64,000 bases of DNA from an uncultured Bacteroidota bacterium (GTDB lineage Bacteria > Bacteroidota > Bacteroidia > Bacteroidales > P3). The stretch spans positions 1 through 64,000 of the forward strand of contig CADBDA010000002.1 of NCBI GenBank assembly GCA_902793295.1, in the 5' to 3' direction. This document shows positions 24,753 to 34,788 of the stretch, one piece after another. How positions within the stretch are numbered: the first letter of the stretch is position 1; each line of letters begins with the position of its first letter. The notes below the pieces were generated by a model that did not search any database, was not told the origin of the DNA, and was given only the letters and a program-made list of their open reading frames with translations. The translations under genes and the position numbers were made by a program.

Positions 24753-27700
24753 ATGAAAAGTAAAAAAGTACTAATCGGCTTAATTGTTGCTGCTTTCTTC
24801 GGCGGAGCTCACTTTGCATCCGCCCAGACAAAGGCAAATTACCAAAACAACCTCATTGAAATTGGCCCTGACAATATCGGCGGCCGAGTTCGTTCAATAG
24901 TTGTCGATGAAGCAGACCCCAACCACACCACTCTTTATGCTGGCGGTGTTGCAGGCGGTCTCTATAAGAAAGTCGGCAATGGCTATTGGCAGTACATCCC
25001 TTACTACAACAACAACGGACAGGAAGTGTCTCTTCCCATCTCCCACATGATCCAGCTCCCCGACAACAGCCTGCTTATCGCTACTGGTGAGGGCATGATC
25101 GAAAACCATGGCGTCAACACCGATCGCATGGCTCCTAAAGGTCGTGGTGTCTACCACTTCAACACGGACAACAATACCTTTAATTTCCTGACCAAGACCA
25201 ATCCCACGTCGTTCACCGAGTGGTCGTACGTCAACCGTCTTGCCGCTCTGGAACGCAACGGACGTCTCTATGTCTACGCCGCCACGACGGAAGGTCTTTA
25301 CAGATGGAACTTCCTCGCTTCGGACCCTGACTGGACTGCCACTCCCGAATTGGTTCAGGCCGGCAACTTCCAGGATGTCATCATCCTTTCGGCCGACAAT
25401 ATGGTCTATGCCACCTGCCCTGGCAAGGTCTACCGCGTGGGTAACCTCACCGCTGAAGGTCCTGCAGTCGATGTGACCGGCAGCCTTTCGGCCTTCGCTA
25501 CCGCCAGCCGCATCGAAATGGCCGGCTGTACCATGCACGTCCTCGATTCTGCCACCAACACCTATGAGCACACCACTTTCCTCTATGCTTTGGTTGCAAA
25601 CGATAAGGGCCTCCTTGACGCCCTCTACCTGACCAAGGACCAGCAGAACTGGACCCGCCTCACCACCTCCACCATCGCTCCGTTCACCACTAAGAACCCC
25701 GGCTATCTCAATGCAGCCATCACCGTGAACCCCTACAACTACAGATCGGTTTACATGGGCGGTGCCAATGTCTACCAGGGCGAAGGCTTTGCTGAGAACT
25801 CCTATTACCAGTGGACCACCATGTCGTACAACGAATGGAACCTCAACAGTGGTAACTATATGGGCGGCGTCTACTCCAACCCGCTGTTTGTCCACTCGGG
25901 TGTCCATCAGATTGTCCCCACTTGGGAAGTCGTTGACGGCGATACCGCACAGGTGATTTATTTCGCTACCGACGGTGGTATCTTCAAACAGACCAAAGAG
26001 GGCAAATTTGTCTCTATCAATAAAGGTTTCAATACTGTCCAGTTCAACCATATCGCTGTGTCGCCCGACGGTTCCATCATCGGTGGTGCTGTCAACAACG
26101 GCTGCCCCTTCATCCAGTCGCGTAATGACCACAACGCTTATCAGGACAGCGTCCAGTTCTATGTCGACTCCACCTGGTACGACCAGTCGAGCACTTCTAT
26201 CCTGAACCACATGGCCAGCGTCACTTGGTTGGGTAGCGGTGCCGGTGTGGCATCCTCCATGTTCCAGCAGGTGCTCCCCAACACCCGTCGCTCCATCTTC
26301 GTTTCCTCCGAGCCTGGCCAGTTCATGTTCGAAGGCTCCACCGTCAGCCCTGTGGCCAGCATGGGTCGTGCTTGCACCGACTACGCTGACTACTACAACA
26401 CCCAGACCTGGACCATTGCAGAGGCTTTCCTGTCCAATATCGTGGCCAGCAGCAATCCCATTCCTCAGATGAAACTTTGGGAAACGAATCGCAACACCAT
26501 CTGGAGAGATAGCATCACCTTCCATATCGACACCAACCTCACTTACTACCACGATGGCGTGGAGACCCCGCTGACCGGCAACACCGTTATCGTTCCTGGT
26601 GACAGCATCATCGTCGCTTGCAAAGCCAACTTCGACTATCCCTTCTTCCACACCTTCACCGAGTCGTTCACCGTTAAAGATCATCTGACCCACAGAATTG
26701 CCAATCCTGTTGTCAGCCGCATCCTCGTCAACGGCCGCGACGGTGGTAACCTTGCTTGCGTCTTCCTGAATGCCACTCCTAACTACTTCCGCAATGTGTG
26801 GGATTACAATGAGTCGCTCAACGCTACCGGCGATGATGTCGAGAAACTGATGCACTGGGTGCCCATCTATCGTGCCGACAACGGCTACTCGATTGGCGAC
26901 TTCACCTTCAGCCGCGACGGTAAGAGTATTTATATTAATGTTATCAATGATACTACTAAGGAGAGCTTCATCTTCCGCGTCTACGACTTCCATCAGGCCG
27001 ATGTCAACCACGGTGTCAACTTCAAATCGCAGTTGGCTTTCACCCGCGACTTCGACGGTATGAGCCGTATCACCCACTTCGATACCATCTGGGCTGCCGA
27101 TGGCGGTTGGTTCAGACGTCCCGTGACTTCTATGACCTGCGATCCTCGTGACGGCAATGACAACCTCATCGTCACCTTCGGCGGTTATCAGACCCTCGAA
27201 CCCAACATCATCGTTGTGAATAACGCTAGCGACAAGTACACTCGTACCATCACAGACCTCACCGTGACCGATGCCAACTCCTCGATGGGTACCGCCGATC
27301 CTGTCTACTCCGCTATGGTTGAATACACCACTGGTAAAGTTTTCGCCGGTACTGAGAAGGGCGTCTTCGTCAGCGGTTCCCTCACCAACCCCGCTTGGCA
27401 GACCTACGGTTCCTTCAACGGTGTTCCCGTCACTTCCATCATCCAGCAGACCAACGTCCTCCAGCGTCAGCGCTACGAGCAGATGGATGGTGTGAACAGA
27501 GTTCCTTATCTCTTTGCAAAGACCAAATATCCCTACGCTATCTACTTCGGTACCTACGGCCGCGGTGTCTTCATGGATACCACCTATGTGACCGATCACG
27601 AAAACGAAATCAGCAATCCTGAAGACTGGGTCGGAATCCAGGTGGTTGACAAGGGCAACAACCAGGTGAAGGTTTATCCTAACCCTGCCGTTGACCAGAC

Positions 27701-27911
27701 CACTCTCGAACTCTCTGTCGTCAATGCCGGCAACGCCGTTGTCAAGATCTACGACATCAATGGTAAGATGGTTTACAGCGAATCGCTCGGTTATCTTGGT
27801 GAAGGTTTGCACACCTACAGCCTCGACTGCACCAAGTTCAACCACGGCATGTACCTGTTGAACATCAACCTTGGCAAAGAGTCAGCTACTTCCAAACTGA
27901 TCGTTCGATAA
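24753..27911 (+). CDS. Secreted beta-propeller-like protein with type A T9SS sorting domain
   Basis: A 1052-residue exported protein. The signal peptide is MKSKKVLIGLIVAAFFGG with cleavage near ASAQ. The mature part begins with WD/sortilin-like propeller features (IGPDNIGGRVRSIVVDEADP, TTLYAGGVAGGLYKK, LLIATGEGM). The last ~80 residues are a Por-type C-terminal sorting domain (VKVYPNPAVDQTTLELSV, VVKIYDINGKMV, GMYLLNINLG...TSKLIVR), so it is routed through the type IX secretion system to the surface or medium. The molecular function is unknown. The gene has a strong promoter, stands alone and is followed by an intrinsic terminator. Its pyrimidine-biased third positions suggest high expression and also create a long antisense frame. 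Confidence 0.88.
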   Translation: MKSKKVLIGLIVAAFFGGAHFASAQTKANYQNNLIEIGPDNIGGRVRSIVVDEADPNHTTLYAGGVAGGLYKKVGNGYWQYIPYYNNNGQEVSLPISHMIQLPDNSLLIATGEGMIENHGVNTDRMAPKGRGVYHFNTDNNTFNFLTKTNPTSFTEWSYVNRLAALERNGRLYVYAATTEGLYRWNFLASDPDWTATPELVQAGNFQDVIILSADNMVYATCPGKVYRVGNLTAEGPAVDVTGSLSAFATASRIEMAGCTMHVLDSATNTYEHTTFLYALVANDKGLLDALYLTKDQQNWTRLTTSTIAPFTTKNPGYLNAAITVNPYNYRSVYMGGANVYQGEGFAENSYYQWTTMSYNEWNLNSGNYMGGVYSNPLFVHSGVHQIVPTWEVVDGDTAQVIYFATDGGIFKQTKEGKFVSINKGFNTVQFNHIAVSPDGSIIGGAVNNGCPFIQSRNDHNAYQDSVQFYVDSTWYDQSSTSILNHMASVTWLGSGAGVASSMFQQVLPNTRRSIFVSSEPGQFMFEGSTVSPVASMGRACTDYADYYNTQTWTIAEAFLSNIVASSNPIPQMKLWETNRNTIWRDSITFHIDTNLTYYHDGVETPLTGNTVIVPGDSIIVACKANFDYPFFHTFTESFTVKDHLTHRIANPVVSRILVNGRDGGNLACVFLNATPNYFRNVWDYNESLNATGDDVEKLMHWVPIYRADNGYSIGDFTFSRDGKSIYINVINDTTKESFIFRVYDFHQADVNHGVNFKSQLAFTRDFDGMSRITHFDTIWAADGGWFRRPVTSMTCDPRDGNDNLIVTFGGYQTLEPNIIVVNNASDKYTRTITDLTVTDANSSMGTADPVYSAMVEYTTGKVFAGTEKGVFVSGSLTNPAWQTYGSFNGVPVTSIIQQTNVLQRQRYEQMDGVNRVPYLFAKTKYPYAIYFGTYGRGVFMDTTYVTDHENEISNPEDWVGIQVVDKGNNQVKVYPNPAVDQTTLELSVVNAGNAVVKIYDINGKMVYSESLGYLGEGLHTYSLDCTKFNHGMYLLNINLGKESATSKLIVR

Positions 27912-27927
27912 TAATAATTAAATAGAG

Positions 27928-27966
27928 AAAGAGGTACTGACTGCAAAGCGGTACCTCTTTTTTTTT
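27928..27966 (+). terminator. Intrinsic terminator after the T9SS cargo gene
   Basis: The arms AAAGAGGTAC (27928-27937) and GTACCTCTTT (27951-27960) pair perfectly around a 13-base loop and run into nine T residues (27958-27966). Confidence 0.9.
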
Positions 27967-28000
27967 GCAGACAATAATTAAGAATAATACATATATTAAT

Positions 28001-29275
28001 ATGAGCAATTTAGTAGAAGAATTGAAATGGCGTGGTATGATCCACGATATGATGCCGGGTACGGAAGAACAACTCAACAAGGAGGTCACCACGGCATATG
28101 TAGGCATCGACCCCACGGCCGACAGCCTTCATATCGGACACCTTGTCAGCATTATGCTTCTCAAACACCTGCAGATGGCCGGACACAAGCCGCTGGCTGT
28201 CGTCGGTGGTGCCACGGGTATGATCGGCGACCCCTCGTTCAAGGCCGCTGAGCGCAAACTGCTCACCCCGGAAGAAATACAGCACAACGTCAGCTGCATC
28301 AAGAAACAGCTGGAGCGTTTCCTCGATTTCGACAACCCCGTCAACGGCGCCGAAATCCTCAACAACTACGATTGGATGAAGGATTACCTCTTCCTCGATT
28401 TTATTCGCGATGTGGGCAAGCATATCACTGTCAACTATATGATGACCAAGGACTCGGTCAAGAAACGTATGGAGACGGGCATCTCCTTCACCGAATTCAG
28501 CTACCAGTTGCTGCAGGGCTACGACTTCCTGACGCTCTACCGCACCAAGGGCTGCAAGCTCCAGATGGGTGGCAGCGACCAGTGGGGCAACATCACCACG
28601 GGTACCGAGCTGATTCGCCGTATGGAAGGCGGTGAGGCTTTCGCGCTTACTTGTCCGCTCATCACCAAGGCCGACGGCACCAAGTTCGGCAAGACTGAAG
28701 GTGGCAACGTGTGGCTCGACCCCGAAAAGACCTCCCCGTACAAGTTCTACCAGTTCTGGCTCAATTGCTCGGACGTTGATACGGCCAAGTACATCCGCAT
28801 CTTCACCCTCTTCGGCAAAGAGGAGATCGACGCACTTGAAAAGCAGCATGCTGAAGCCCCCGAACAGCGCATTCTGCAAAAAGCCCTCGCCAAGGACATC
28901 ACCATCCGCGTTCACGGCCAGCAGGCCTACGACACCGCCATCGCCGCCAGCGAGCTGCTGTTCGGCAAGGCCACGACGGAACAACTCAACGCACTTGACC
29001 GTGAAACGCTGCTCAGCGTCTTCGACGGTGTGCCGCAGTTCACCGTCAGCCGTGCTGCTATCGAGGCCAATCCCTCGCTTATCGACATTGCCGCCGAGGT
29101 GGGAATGTTTGCCAGCAAGGGCGAAATACGCCGCGAGCTGAAGCAGAACTCCATCTCCGTCAACAAACAGAAGGTAGGGGAGAATGCCACGCTCAGCGCA
29201 CAGGACATCCTTGCCAGCGGCTGCATCCTCGTGCAGAAAGGCAAAAAGGCCTATTATATCCTTAACGTGGAATAA
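28001..29275 (+). CDS. tyrS: Tyrosyl-tRNA synthetase
   Basis: A 424-residue class I aminoacyl-tRNA synthetase that charges tRNA-Tyr. The HIGH motif appears as SLHIGHLV and the KMSKS equivalent as GTKFGKT; the tyrosine-binding segment includes YQLLQGYDF and [10 protein letters not shown]. The C-terminal S4-like RNA-binding domain ([18 protein letters not shown]) is present. Length matches bacterial TyrRS. ATG 28001 fits the family's N-terminus; the frame extends to a TTG that lies in the preceding terminator. The gene is single and followed by a long terminator hairpin. Confidence 0.97.
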   Translation: MSNLVEELKWRGMIHDMMPGTEEQLNKEVTTAYVGIDPTADSLHIGHLVSIMLLKHLQMAGHKPLAVVGGATGMIGDPSFKAAERKLLTPEEIQHNVSCIKKQLERFLDFDNPVNGAEILNNYDWMKDYLFLDFIRDVGKHITVNYMMTKDSVKKRMETGISFTEFSYQLLQGYDFLTLYRTKGCKLQMGGSDQWGNITTGTELIRRMEGGEAFALTCPLITKADGTKFGKTEGGNVWLDPEKTSPYKFYQFWLNCSDVDTAKYIRIFTLFGKEEIDALEKQHAEAPEQRILQKALAKDITIRVHGQQAYDTAIAASELLFGKATTEQLNALDRETLLSVFDGVPQFTVSRAAIEANPSLIDIAAEVGMFASKGEIRRELKQNSISVNKQKVGENATLSAQDILASGCILVQKGKKAYYILNVE

Positions 29276-29296
29276 TCGTATATGCCCTGACAAGTT

Positions 29297-29339
29297 GGAT
29301 AGCCAGCAGGCCATCGGCCTGCTGGCTATCCTTTTTTTT
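29297..29339 (+). terminator. Intrinsic terminator after tyrS
   Basis: A 16-base perfect stem (GGATAGCCAGCAGGCC with its complement, loop atc) spans 29297-29331 and is followed by eight T residues, directly before the stop codon of the convergent gene. Confidence 0.95.
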
Positions 29340-29340
29340 C

Positions 29341-30321
29341 TTAAAACTTCTCCTCCTGCAGGTAGATTGTGCACGGGTTGGGCGGCCATGACCCTTGCAC
29401 ATTCGGCTCCTTGGGTTGGGTACGGCGGTATTTTGTTGTCCACCAGTGGTTTCCGCGGTCGTGGAATTGCACATACTTGAAAAACACCCCTCGCATTCGC
29501 TTACACAGATTCTCTTGCAGGCTCAGGATGTGGAGTTCCCCGATGTTGTCACGGTCGTTGAACGGGTTCGGGTGGGCGTTGGTGCAGTAGGTATACACCT
29601 CCCAATTGGCTTCGCGGCTGGTGAAGCAGATGGTGTCGCCGTTGTAGCACACAAAGCGGCCTAGAGTGTCCTCTTCGCCAGGCACATGGATACGCTTCAT
29701 GGCCACCACCTCGGCGTAGGGGCTCTCGCCGAGGGGACCGAGTCGATACCTCTGTATGCTGATGGTCAGGTGCACGCTGTCGCGAATGGTGATTTCGCTG
29801 TGGTCCCAATCCATACTGTCGCTCACAGGTATGTAGTATTCCTCGTCGGCATAGCGGAAAGCAATGGCTGTGGCGGGGTAGGGGTGAGTGGTGGCGGTGT
29901 CGTACTCGCCGCGAGGGTAGTACATCCCGAAGCTCGTCAGGCGGATGTTGGTCTCGACCTTTTCTTCGGCGTTGCGGAACAGGAAGTCAGTCGTCCATCG
30001 TTGGTAGATGGATATGTGGTTGCTGTCACGGAACGATACGATGCTGTCGCGTTTCGCGTAGAATGAACCATCGCAGTCGGCAGGCTCATCATTCGTGTCA
30101 TTCCAGTAATGAGGTTTCAGCAGTTTGACGCCGTTGTGTGGAGTTTCAAGCCAGATGGCGTCGTAGCGATTGGAACGGAGGTGCTGCAGCAGACTGTCGT
30201 TGGTGACGATGAGGCCGCCATCCATACGGTAGTCGCCCTTGTGGAGCATCATTTGGCGTGTCTGAGCAGAAGCCGAAAGTGCCGCAAGCAGAAACAAAAG
30301 ATACGCAAATGTTTTTTTCAT
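29341..30321 (-). CDS. Secreted hypothetical protein
   Basis: A 326-residue protein with a clear signal peptide (MKKTFAYLLFLLAALSASAQ). The mature part is not recognised. It is rich in aromatic and charged residues, has a few cysteines, and shows no membrane helix or sorting domain, so it should be periplasmic or loosely attached. It is encoded alone, convergent with tyrS and separated from it only by the tyrS terminator. No promoter box of the TAnnTTTG type was found directly upstream. Confidence 0.7.
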   Translation of the reverse strand: MKKTFAYLLFLLAALSASAQTRQMMLHKGDYRMDGGLIVTNDSLLQHLRSNRYDAIWLETPHNGVKLLKPHYWNDTNDEPADCDGSFYAKRDSIVSFRDSNHISIYQRWTTDFLFRNAEEKVETNIRLTSFGMYYPRGEYDTATTHPYPATAIAFRYADEEYYIPVSDSMDWDHSEITIRDSVHLTISIQRYRLGPLGESPYAEVVAMKRIHVPGEEDTLGRFVCYNGDTICFTSREANWEVYTYCTNAHPNPFNDRDNIGELHILSLQENLCKRMRGVFFKYVQFHDRGNHWWTTKYRRTQPKEPNVQGSWPPNPCTIYLQEEKF

Positions 30322-30424
30322 TTTGGTTTTTTTTTTATAACGCAGTTTCTGTTAGAAAAATATGGAACCTCCAAATTTTTTTAACTTTTTTTCAATAGTT
30401 CCGCTCTATGTTGTATTTATTTCG

Positions 30425-30432
30425 TATTTTTG
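30425..30432 (+). promoter_or_regulatory. Promoter box TATTTTTG of the MFS gene
   Basis: TATTTTTG fits TAnnTTTG and lies 37 bases ahead of the ATG at 30470. Confidence 0.5.
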
Positions 30433-30469
30433 CAAATCCGTTTGAAATTTATAATTAAACAATAATAGT

Positions 30470-32152
30470 ATGACACAAACAGGTATTAAAACTTTGAGAG
30501 ACAGCGCAGGAATGCGTTGGACAGCTCTCTTGCTTTTGGCGCTTGCTATGTTTTGCGCCTATATTTTTATGGACATTTTGTCGCCCATCAAGGAGTATAT
30601 GGAGTCGACGCGTGGATGGGACAGCGGTTCTTTTGGTCGTATGCAGGGCGCTGAGGTGTTCCTCAACGTTTATGTGTTCTTCCTCATCTTCGCCGGCATC
30701 ATTCTCGACAAGATGGGTGTGCGTTTCACCGCTGTTTTGTCGGGTGCTGTGATGCTTGTCGGCGGCATAATCAAGTTCTATGCTGTAAGTGACATGTTTA
30801 CGGGCACCAGTCTTGAGTCTTGGTTCACCAATCACCTCAACTGGAATGGCGATCTCCCCATCATCGGATCTATCCTTCCCTTTGCCGAAGGAATGCCTGC
30901 ATCGGCCAAATTGGCTGCTTGCGGATTCATGATTTTCGGATGCGGATGTGAGATGGCCGGTATCACCGTCAGCCGTGGTATTGTGAAGTGGTTCAAAGGC
31001 CGCGAAACAGCCCTTGCCATGGGTTCTGAAATGGCCCTTGCCCGTCTGGGTGTTGCCACCTGTATGATTTTCTCTCCCTTCTTCGCTAAATTGGGTGGCG
31101 GAATCCACGTCGACAATGCTGTGAAATTCGGTGTTGTGCTGCTTTGCATCGCCCTCATCATGTTCATTGTCTATTTCTTCATGGACAAAAAACTTGATGC
31201 TCAAACCGGAGAAGCTGAAGAAAAGGACGACCCCTTCAAATTCAGCGACCTGGGCAAAATTTTCACCAGCCTTGGTTTCTGGCTGGTCGCTCTGTTGTGC
31301 GTGCTCTACTACAGCGCCATTTTCCCCTTCCAGAAGTATGCCGTCAATATGCTTCAATGCAACCTTGACCTTACCGAAGCCGATCCCAACACTTTCTGGG
31401 GTAAAAACGCTGTGACTATTGTTCAGTATATCATTATGCTCGTTGTGGCCGCTTGCGCTTTCTCGAGCAACTTCATGAAGAAAAACAAAGGTCTGAAATA
31501 CGGTTTGATGGGCATGGCTATTCTTGCCTTGATCGTGTACTGCTACATGGGCTATATGCGTGGCACTGCAGAAACCATCTTCGCCGTCTTCCCGCTGTTG
31601 GCTGTGGCAATCACCCCCATCCTTGGCAATTATGTGGACCATAAGGGTAAAGCTGCAACGATGCTGATGCTGGGTTCCATTCTTCTGGTTGTCTGCCATC
31701 TGACCTTTGCTTTCATCCTGCCGGGCGTGTCGGCCAGTTCACCTGCCGGTGGCGTTGTGGTGGCTTATATCACTATTCTGGTTTTGGGTGCAAGCTTCTC
31801 GCTGGTGCCTGCAGCCCTGTGGCCCTCGGTGCCTAAGCTGGTTGACGAGAAAATCATTGGTTCTGCCTACGCCGCCATTTTCTGGATTCAGAATATCGGT
31901 TTGGGCTTGTTCCCGACGCTGATTGGCAACGTGCTGGAGAGCACCAATGCCGACAATCCCAAAGTGATTGCCGCCAAAGCAGCCATCAAGGCCGGCGAGG
32001 AAGGTGTCCTGGTTCCCTACGACTATAAGTGGGCACTTGTGATGCTGGCTTCTCTCGGTATTGCTGCTTTGCTGATTTCTATCTACCTCAAGGCTGTCGA
32101 CAAAAAGAAAGGCTACGGTTTGGAAGAACCGAACATCAAGCCTCAAGCTTAA
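30470..32152 (+). CDS. MFS transporter
   Basis: A 560-residue inner-membrane transporter of the major facilitator superfamily with about twelve hydrophobic segments. The loop after helix 2 carries a shortened version of the family motif (LDKMGVRFTAVL). Long loops between helices 3 and 4 (around residues 105-140) and in the middle (KKLDAQTGEAEEKDDPFKF) set it apart from compact sugar transporters. The overall layout recalls the MFSD1-like branch found in Bacteroidetes, but the substrate cannot be told from the sequence. The gene is monocistronic: promoter at 30425-30432, strong terminator after the stop. Confidence 0.88.
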   Translation: MTQTGIKTLRDSAGMRWTALLLLALAMFCAYIFMDILSPIKEYMESTRGWDSGSFGRMQGAEVFLNVYVFFLIFAGIILDKMGVRFTAVLSGAVMLVGGIIKFYAVSDMFTGTSLESWFTNHLNWNGDLPIIGSILPFAEGMPASAKLAACGFMIFGCGCEMAGITVSRGIVKWFKGRETALAMGSEMALARLGVATCMIFSPFFAKLGGGIHVDNAVKFGVVLLCIALIMFIVYFFMDKKLDAQTGEAEEKDDPFKFSDLGKIFTSLGFWLVALLCVLYYSAIFPFQKYAVNMLQCNLDLTEADPNTFWGKNAVTIVQYIIMLVVAACAFSSNFMKKNKGLKYGLMGMAILALIVYCYMGYMRGTAETIFAVFPLLAVAITPILGNYVDHKGKAATMLMLGSILLVVCHLTFAFILPGVSASSPAGGVVVAYITILVLGASFSLVPAALWPSVPKLVDEKIIGSAYAAIFWIQNIGLGLFPTLIGNVLESTNADNPKVIAAKAAIKAGEEGVLVPYDYKWALVMLASLGIAALLISIYLKAVDKKKGYGLEEPNIKPQA

Positions 32153-32176
32153 GACTGAATCATAAGCTATATTGAA

Positions 32177-32216
32177 AAGCGCGGCGTCGGAATCTTCCGG
32201 CGCCGCGCTTCCTTTT
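32177..32216 (+). terminator. Intrinsic terminator after the MFS gene
   Basis: The arms AAGCGCGGCG (32177-32186) and CGCCGCGCTT (32201-32210) pair perfectly, with further pairing in the loop, followed by ccttttat. Confidence 0.85.
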
Positions 32217-32300
32217 ATGCGCTATATTTACAATTTGAAAGTGTCGTGGTAGTTGCCTTTAATCATCAACTGTTCGGGAAGTGGAACGTCCCTTTGGACT

Positions 32301-33026
32301 TCAGCTGGTGGCTTGCAATATGAACTTGTTGAGCGGCACCGAGGCCTTGAACACCTTCATCACGTAGTCTTTGAAACCGTCGCTCAGCAGCACTTTGTTG
32401 GGGACGGTGTGCATGGTGCAGTAGTCGTTGAATTTGAGCAAGTCGACATGTTCCCAGTCGTTTGGGTAACCTTTGGGGGCGCGGCTCAGGATGCGTGTGG
32501 TGAAGTAGGAGTCGCCGAAGTATTTCTTATAGTTCTTCTCGTTGCGGATGGCCAGAAATTGGTCGGTGTTGTAAAATATCTCCTGCCGGATGGCAGCCAG
32601 TTTGTCCTTGTCGGGCATGAAGATGCCTCCGCCCAAGGAGCAGTTGCCCGTCAGGCCCTTCTTGTTCTCCGCTTCGCTATCGAAAAGTCCACTGGACTTT
32701 TCTTCATCCACTTGTCCGATTTGCAGATAGTAGCCCGCTTCGCCGCTGCGTTTGATGCCGTGACTGCTCAGAAAGAAGGAGATGTGTGTCTTGTAGGGGC
32801 GTTTGTCCTGCGTGAAACGCAAGTCGCGGTAGATTCGATAAAGACATTTTTTTGCATCAGGATGGCCTATAGAAGGGTCCAGCGGGCTCAGTTCGTCGAT
32901 GATTTGTGCAGTGAAGTCGACAAATTCAGCGTGAATGGCATCGTAGCGGCTTTTGTTGTCCATAAACCATTCCCGGTTGTTGTTGACTGCCAATTCGGCG
33001 AAAAAAGTAAGTACGTCAGGTGACAT
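32301..33026 (-). CDS. DUF2461 family protein
   Basis: A 241-residue cytoplasmic protein of the DUF2461/TIGR02453 family. The family hallmark RIYRDLRFTQDKRPYKTHIS is present near residue 65, followed by GYYLQIG and the GGGIFMPDKDKLAAIRQEI segment. The start NNNREWFMDNKSRYD also matches. The biochemical role is unknown. The gene lies head-on to the MFS gene and 49 bases downstream of the aldo/keto reductase, so it may be co-transcribed with the reductase. Confidence 0.93.
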   Translation of the reverse strand: MSPDVLTFFAELAVNNNREWFMDNKSRYDAIHAEFVDFTAQIIDELSPLDPSIGHPDAKKCLYRIYRDLRFTQDKRPYKTHISFFLSSHGIKRSGEAGYYLQIGQVDEEKSSGLFDSEAENKKGLTGNCSLGGGIFMPDKDKLAAIRQEIFYNTDQFLAIRNEKNYKKYFGDSYFTTRILSRAPKGYPNDWEHVDLLKFNDYCTMHTVPNKVLLSDGFKDYVMKVFKASVPLNKFILQATS

Positions 33027-33075
33027 GGTGGAGACTAAATAGTTACAATTGATTACAATACTCTGTTGCTAACAA

Positions 33076-34107
33076 TCAACTTCCCAAGTATTTCTCTTTG
33101 TGGGCCCAGTGCTCGTTCCAGTCCTCCAGGTTGCGGCGCAGCAGGTTGGGGATGTCCAAACCGTAGGGGCAGCGGCTTTTGCAGAGTCCGCAATCCACGC
33201 AGTCTTCGATCTGGTGCATCTTGGTGTTGAACTCTTCGGTGAGGTAGACGGAGTAGGGGGCGCGACGCAGGAAAAGGTACATGCGGTTGCAGCTTTCAAT
33301 CTCGATGCCGACGGTGCAAGGCTGGCAGTAGCCGCATCCGCGGCAGAAGTCGCCAGTCAGCTCCTTGCGGTCTTTTTCGATGCGTTGGCGCATTTCGTCG
33401 GTAAGGGTGGGCGGGTTGTCCTGGAAAGAGATGAATTCGTCCAGTTCGCTTTCGCGCTGAATGCCCCAAATGGGTTCCACGCCGGGGAATTGGGCCAGAT
33501 AGGCGTAGGCGGTGGCTGCGTGGCTGATAAGTCCGCCGCTGAGGGCTTTCATGGCGATGAAGCCGATGTTCTTTTCGGCGCACTGGTTGACCAGATGCAG
33601 CTCCTTGTCGGAAGCCAGATAGGAGAAGGGGAACTGGAGCGTTTCGTACATGTCGCTGTCTATGGCTTGCTGAGCCACGGCCAAACGGTGGTTAGTGATG
33701 CCGATATGGCGCACCTTGCCCTGCTTTTGGGCTTCCAGCATGGCTTCGTAGAGTCCGCTGCCGTCGCCAGGAAGCGGGCAGAAGGCCGGGTTGTGGAACT
33801 GGTAGAGGTCGATGTAGTCGGTTTGCAGCAGTCGCAGCGAGGTTTCAAGGTCCTTCCAGAATCCGTCGGCGTCGGTGGCGCCGGTCTTGGTGCTGATGAT
33901 GACCTTGTCGCGCCGGTCGTGGAGCGCTATGCCCAGTTTCTCTTCGCTGTCGGTATAGAAGCGGGCAGTGTCGAAATAATACATGCCATTGTCAAAGGCT
34001 TTGTGTATCAGACGCACGGTCTCTTCGGTGGAGATGCGTTGTATGGGGAGGGCGCCGAAGCCGTTTTTCGGCACCACGAGTCCTGATCTTCCTAATGTTA
34101 CGTTCAT
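33076..34107 (-). CDS. Aldo/keto reductase with two C-terminal [4Fe-4S] motifs
   Basis: A 343-residue fusion of an aldo/keto reductase barrel and a ferredoxin-like tail. The AKR tetrad is visible as Asp46 and Tyr51 (FDTARFY), Lys74 (STKTG) and His105 (YQFHNP). The tail holds two cysteine clusters, C255-x2-C258-x2-C261-x2-C264 and C303-x2-C306-x2-C309-x3-C313-P, enough for two [4Fe-4S] clusters. Such proteins are frequent in anaerobes; the substrate is unknown. It is encoded between a small lipoprotein gene (27 bases upstream) and the DUF2461 gene, on the same strand. Confidence 0.93.
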   Translation of the reverse strand: MNVTLGRSGLVVPKNGFGALPIQRISTEETVRLIHKAFDNGMYYFDTARFYTDSEEKLGIALHDRRDKVIISTKTGATDADGFWKDLETSLRLLQTDYIDLYQFHNPAFCPLPGDGSGLYEAMLEAQKQGKVRHIGITNHRLAVAQQAIDSDMYETLQFPFSYLASDKELHLVNQCAEKNIGFIAMKALSGGLISHAATAYAYLAQFPGVEPIWGIQRESELDEFISFQDNPPTLTDEMRQRIEKDRKELTGDFCRGCGYCQPCTVGIEIESCNRMYLFLRRAPYSVYLTEEFNTKMHQIEDCVDCGLCKSRCPYGLDIPNLLRRNLEDWNEHWAHKEKYLGS

Positions 34108-34134
34108 TGTGGATATTGTTGAATTGTGGATGTT

Positions 34135-34518
34135 TTATTTCTTTGTTGTTTCCGACTTCTCGTTGTTTTGGGCGTTGCTGTCGGGGGTGTTGGACTGGAT
34201 GTCGGCTGTAGGCGCTTTCTTGGTGGTGTCGCGAAAGTCCTTGATGGGCTTATCCATATCCACAACGCCTTCGCTGATGCAATTCAGCATCTGCAGCTCC
34301 GATGCCTCGATATAGGCGGTGTCGTTCAGGTAGTCGGTATATTTTTTTTCAATGTCGTCCAGACATTTTTTGACGGCCTCTTCGCCTTCCAGTTTATAGC
34401 ATTCGCATTGCGCTTTGCCCGATTCGGCACCCATCAGGCGTGGGTCCTTTTTGCCGCACGAGCCGCACAGGGCAGCGACGGCCACAAAGATGGTGGAAAT
34501 GATAACTGTTTTATTCAT
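34135..34518 (-). CDS. Small lipoprotein of unknown function
   Basis: A 127-residue predicted lipoprotein: basic start, hydrophobic core and lipobox ALCGSC with the lipidated cysteine near residue 21. The mature part is charged, with a Cys-x-Cys pair (CECYKLEGEEAVKKC) and a disordered tail rich in Thr, Asn and Lys. A TATTTTTG promoter lies at 34556-34563. The aldo/keto reductase gene follows after 27 bases, so they may form one unit. No family was recognised. Confidence 0.72.
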   Translation of the reverse strand: MNKTVIISTIFVAVAALCGSCGKKDPRLMGAESGKAQCECYKLEGEEAVKKCLDDIEKKYTDYLNDTAYIEASELQMLNCISEGVVDMDKPIKDFRDTTKKAPTADIQSNTPDSNAQNNEKSETTKK

Positions 34519-34555
34519 AGTTTGATGAATGTGTTCTATTGAAAATTACAAAATG

Positions 34556-34563
34556 CAAAAATA
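34556..34563 (-). promoter_or_regulatory. Promoter box TATTTTTG of the lipoprotein gene
   Basis: On the minus strand the interval reads TATTTTTG, 37 bases before the lipoprotein ATG. Confidence 0.5.
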
Positions 34564-34757
34564 CGATTTTTTTTGAAATGTCAACGCTTGTAAGGCACCG
34601 GGTCAGATTGGAGACGCTTGGGGCGGATGGTTTTGTTGACGAACCGGCTGCGATTCGGTTCGCTTTCGGACGACGGTGTGCAAAGCTTCTGCTGTGCTTG
34701 CCCATGCCATGTTTTTGAGGCCCGAATGAGCTGCGTAGATGGAAAACGAAAATAAAT

Positions 34758-34788
34758 TTTGTTGTTTGTCTGCATTTTACTACTTTTG
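34758..34788 (+). promoter_or_regulatory. secA promoter (TTTG - 19 bases - TACTTTTG)
   Basis: TTTG at 34758-34761, a 19-base spacer and TACTTTTG at 34781-34788 match both boxes of the Bacteroidetes promoter consensus. The start codon of secA follows after 75 bases. Confidence 0.65.

Noticed and set aside
24894..27845. 983-codon antisense frame on the minus strand over the T9SS cargo gene
   Set aside because: It mirrors a gene with strong signal peptide, sorting domain and promoter. The open antisense frame follows from the strong third-position bias of that gene; its own product shows no known family.
32230..32300. Protein-like minus-strand frame past the DUF2461 stop (..LPEQLMIKGNYHDTFKL)
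   Set aside because: The DUF2461 protein already has its expected C-terminus; the extra 28 residues need a frameshift and show no family match, so neither a frameshift nor a separate gene is supported.
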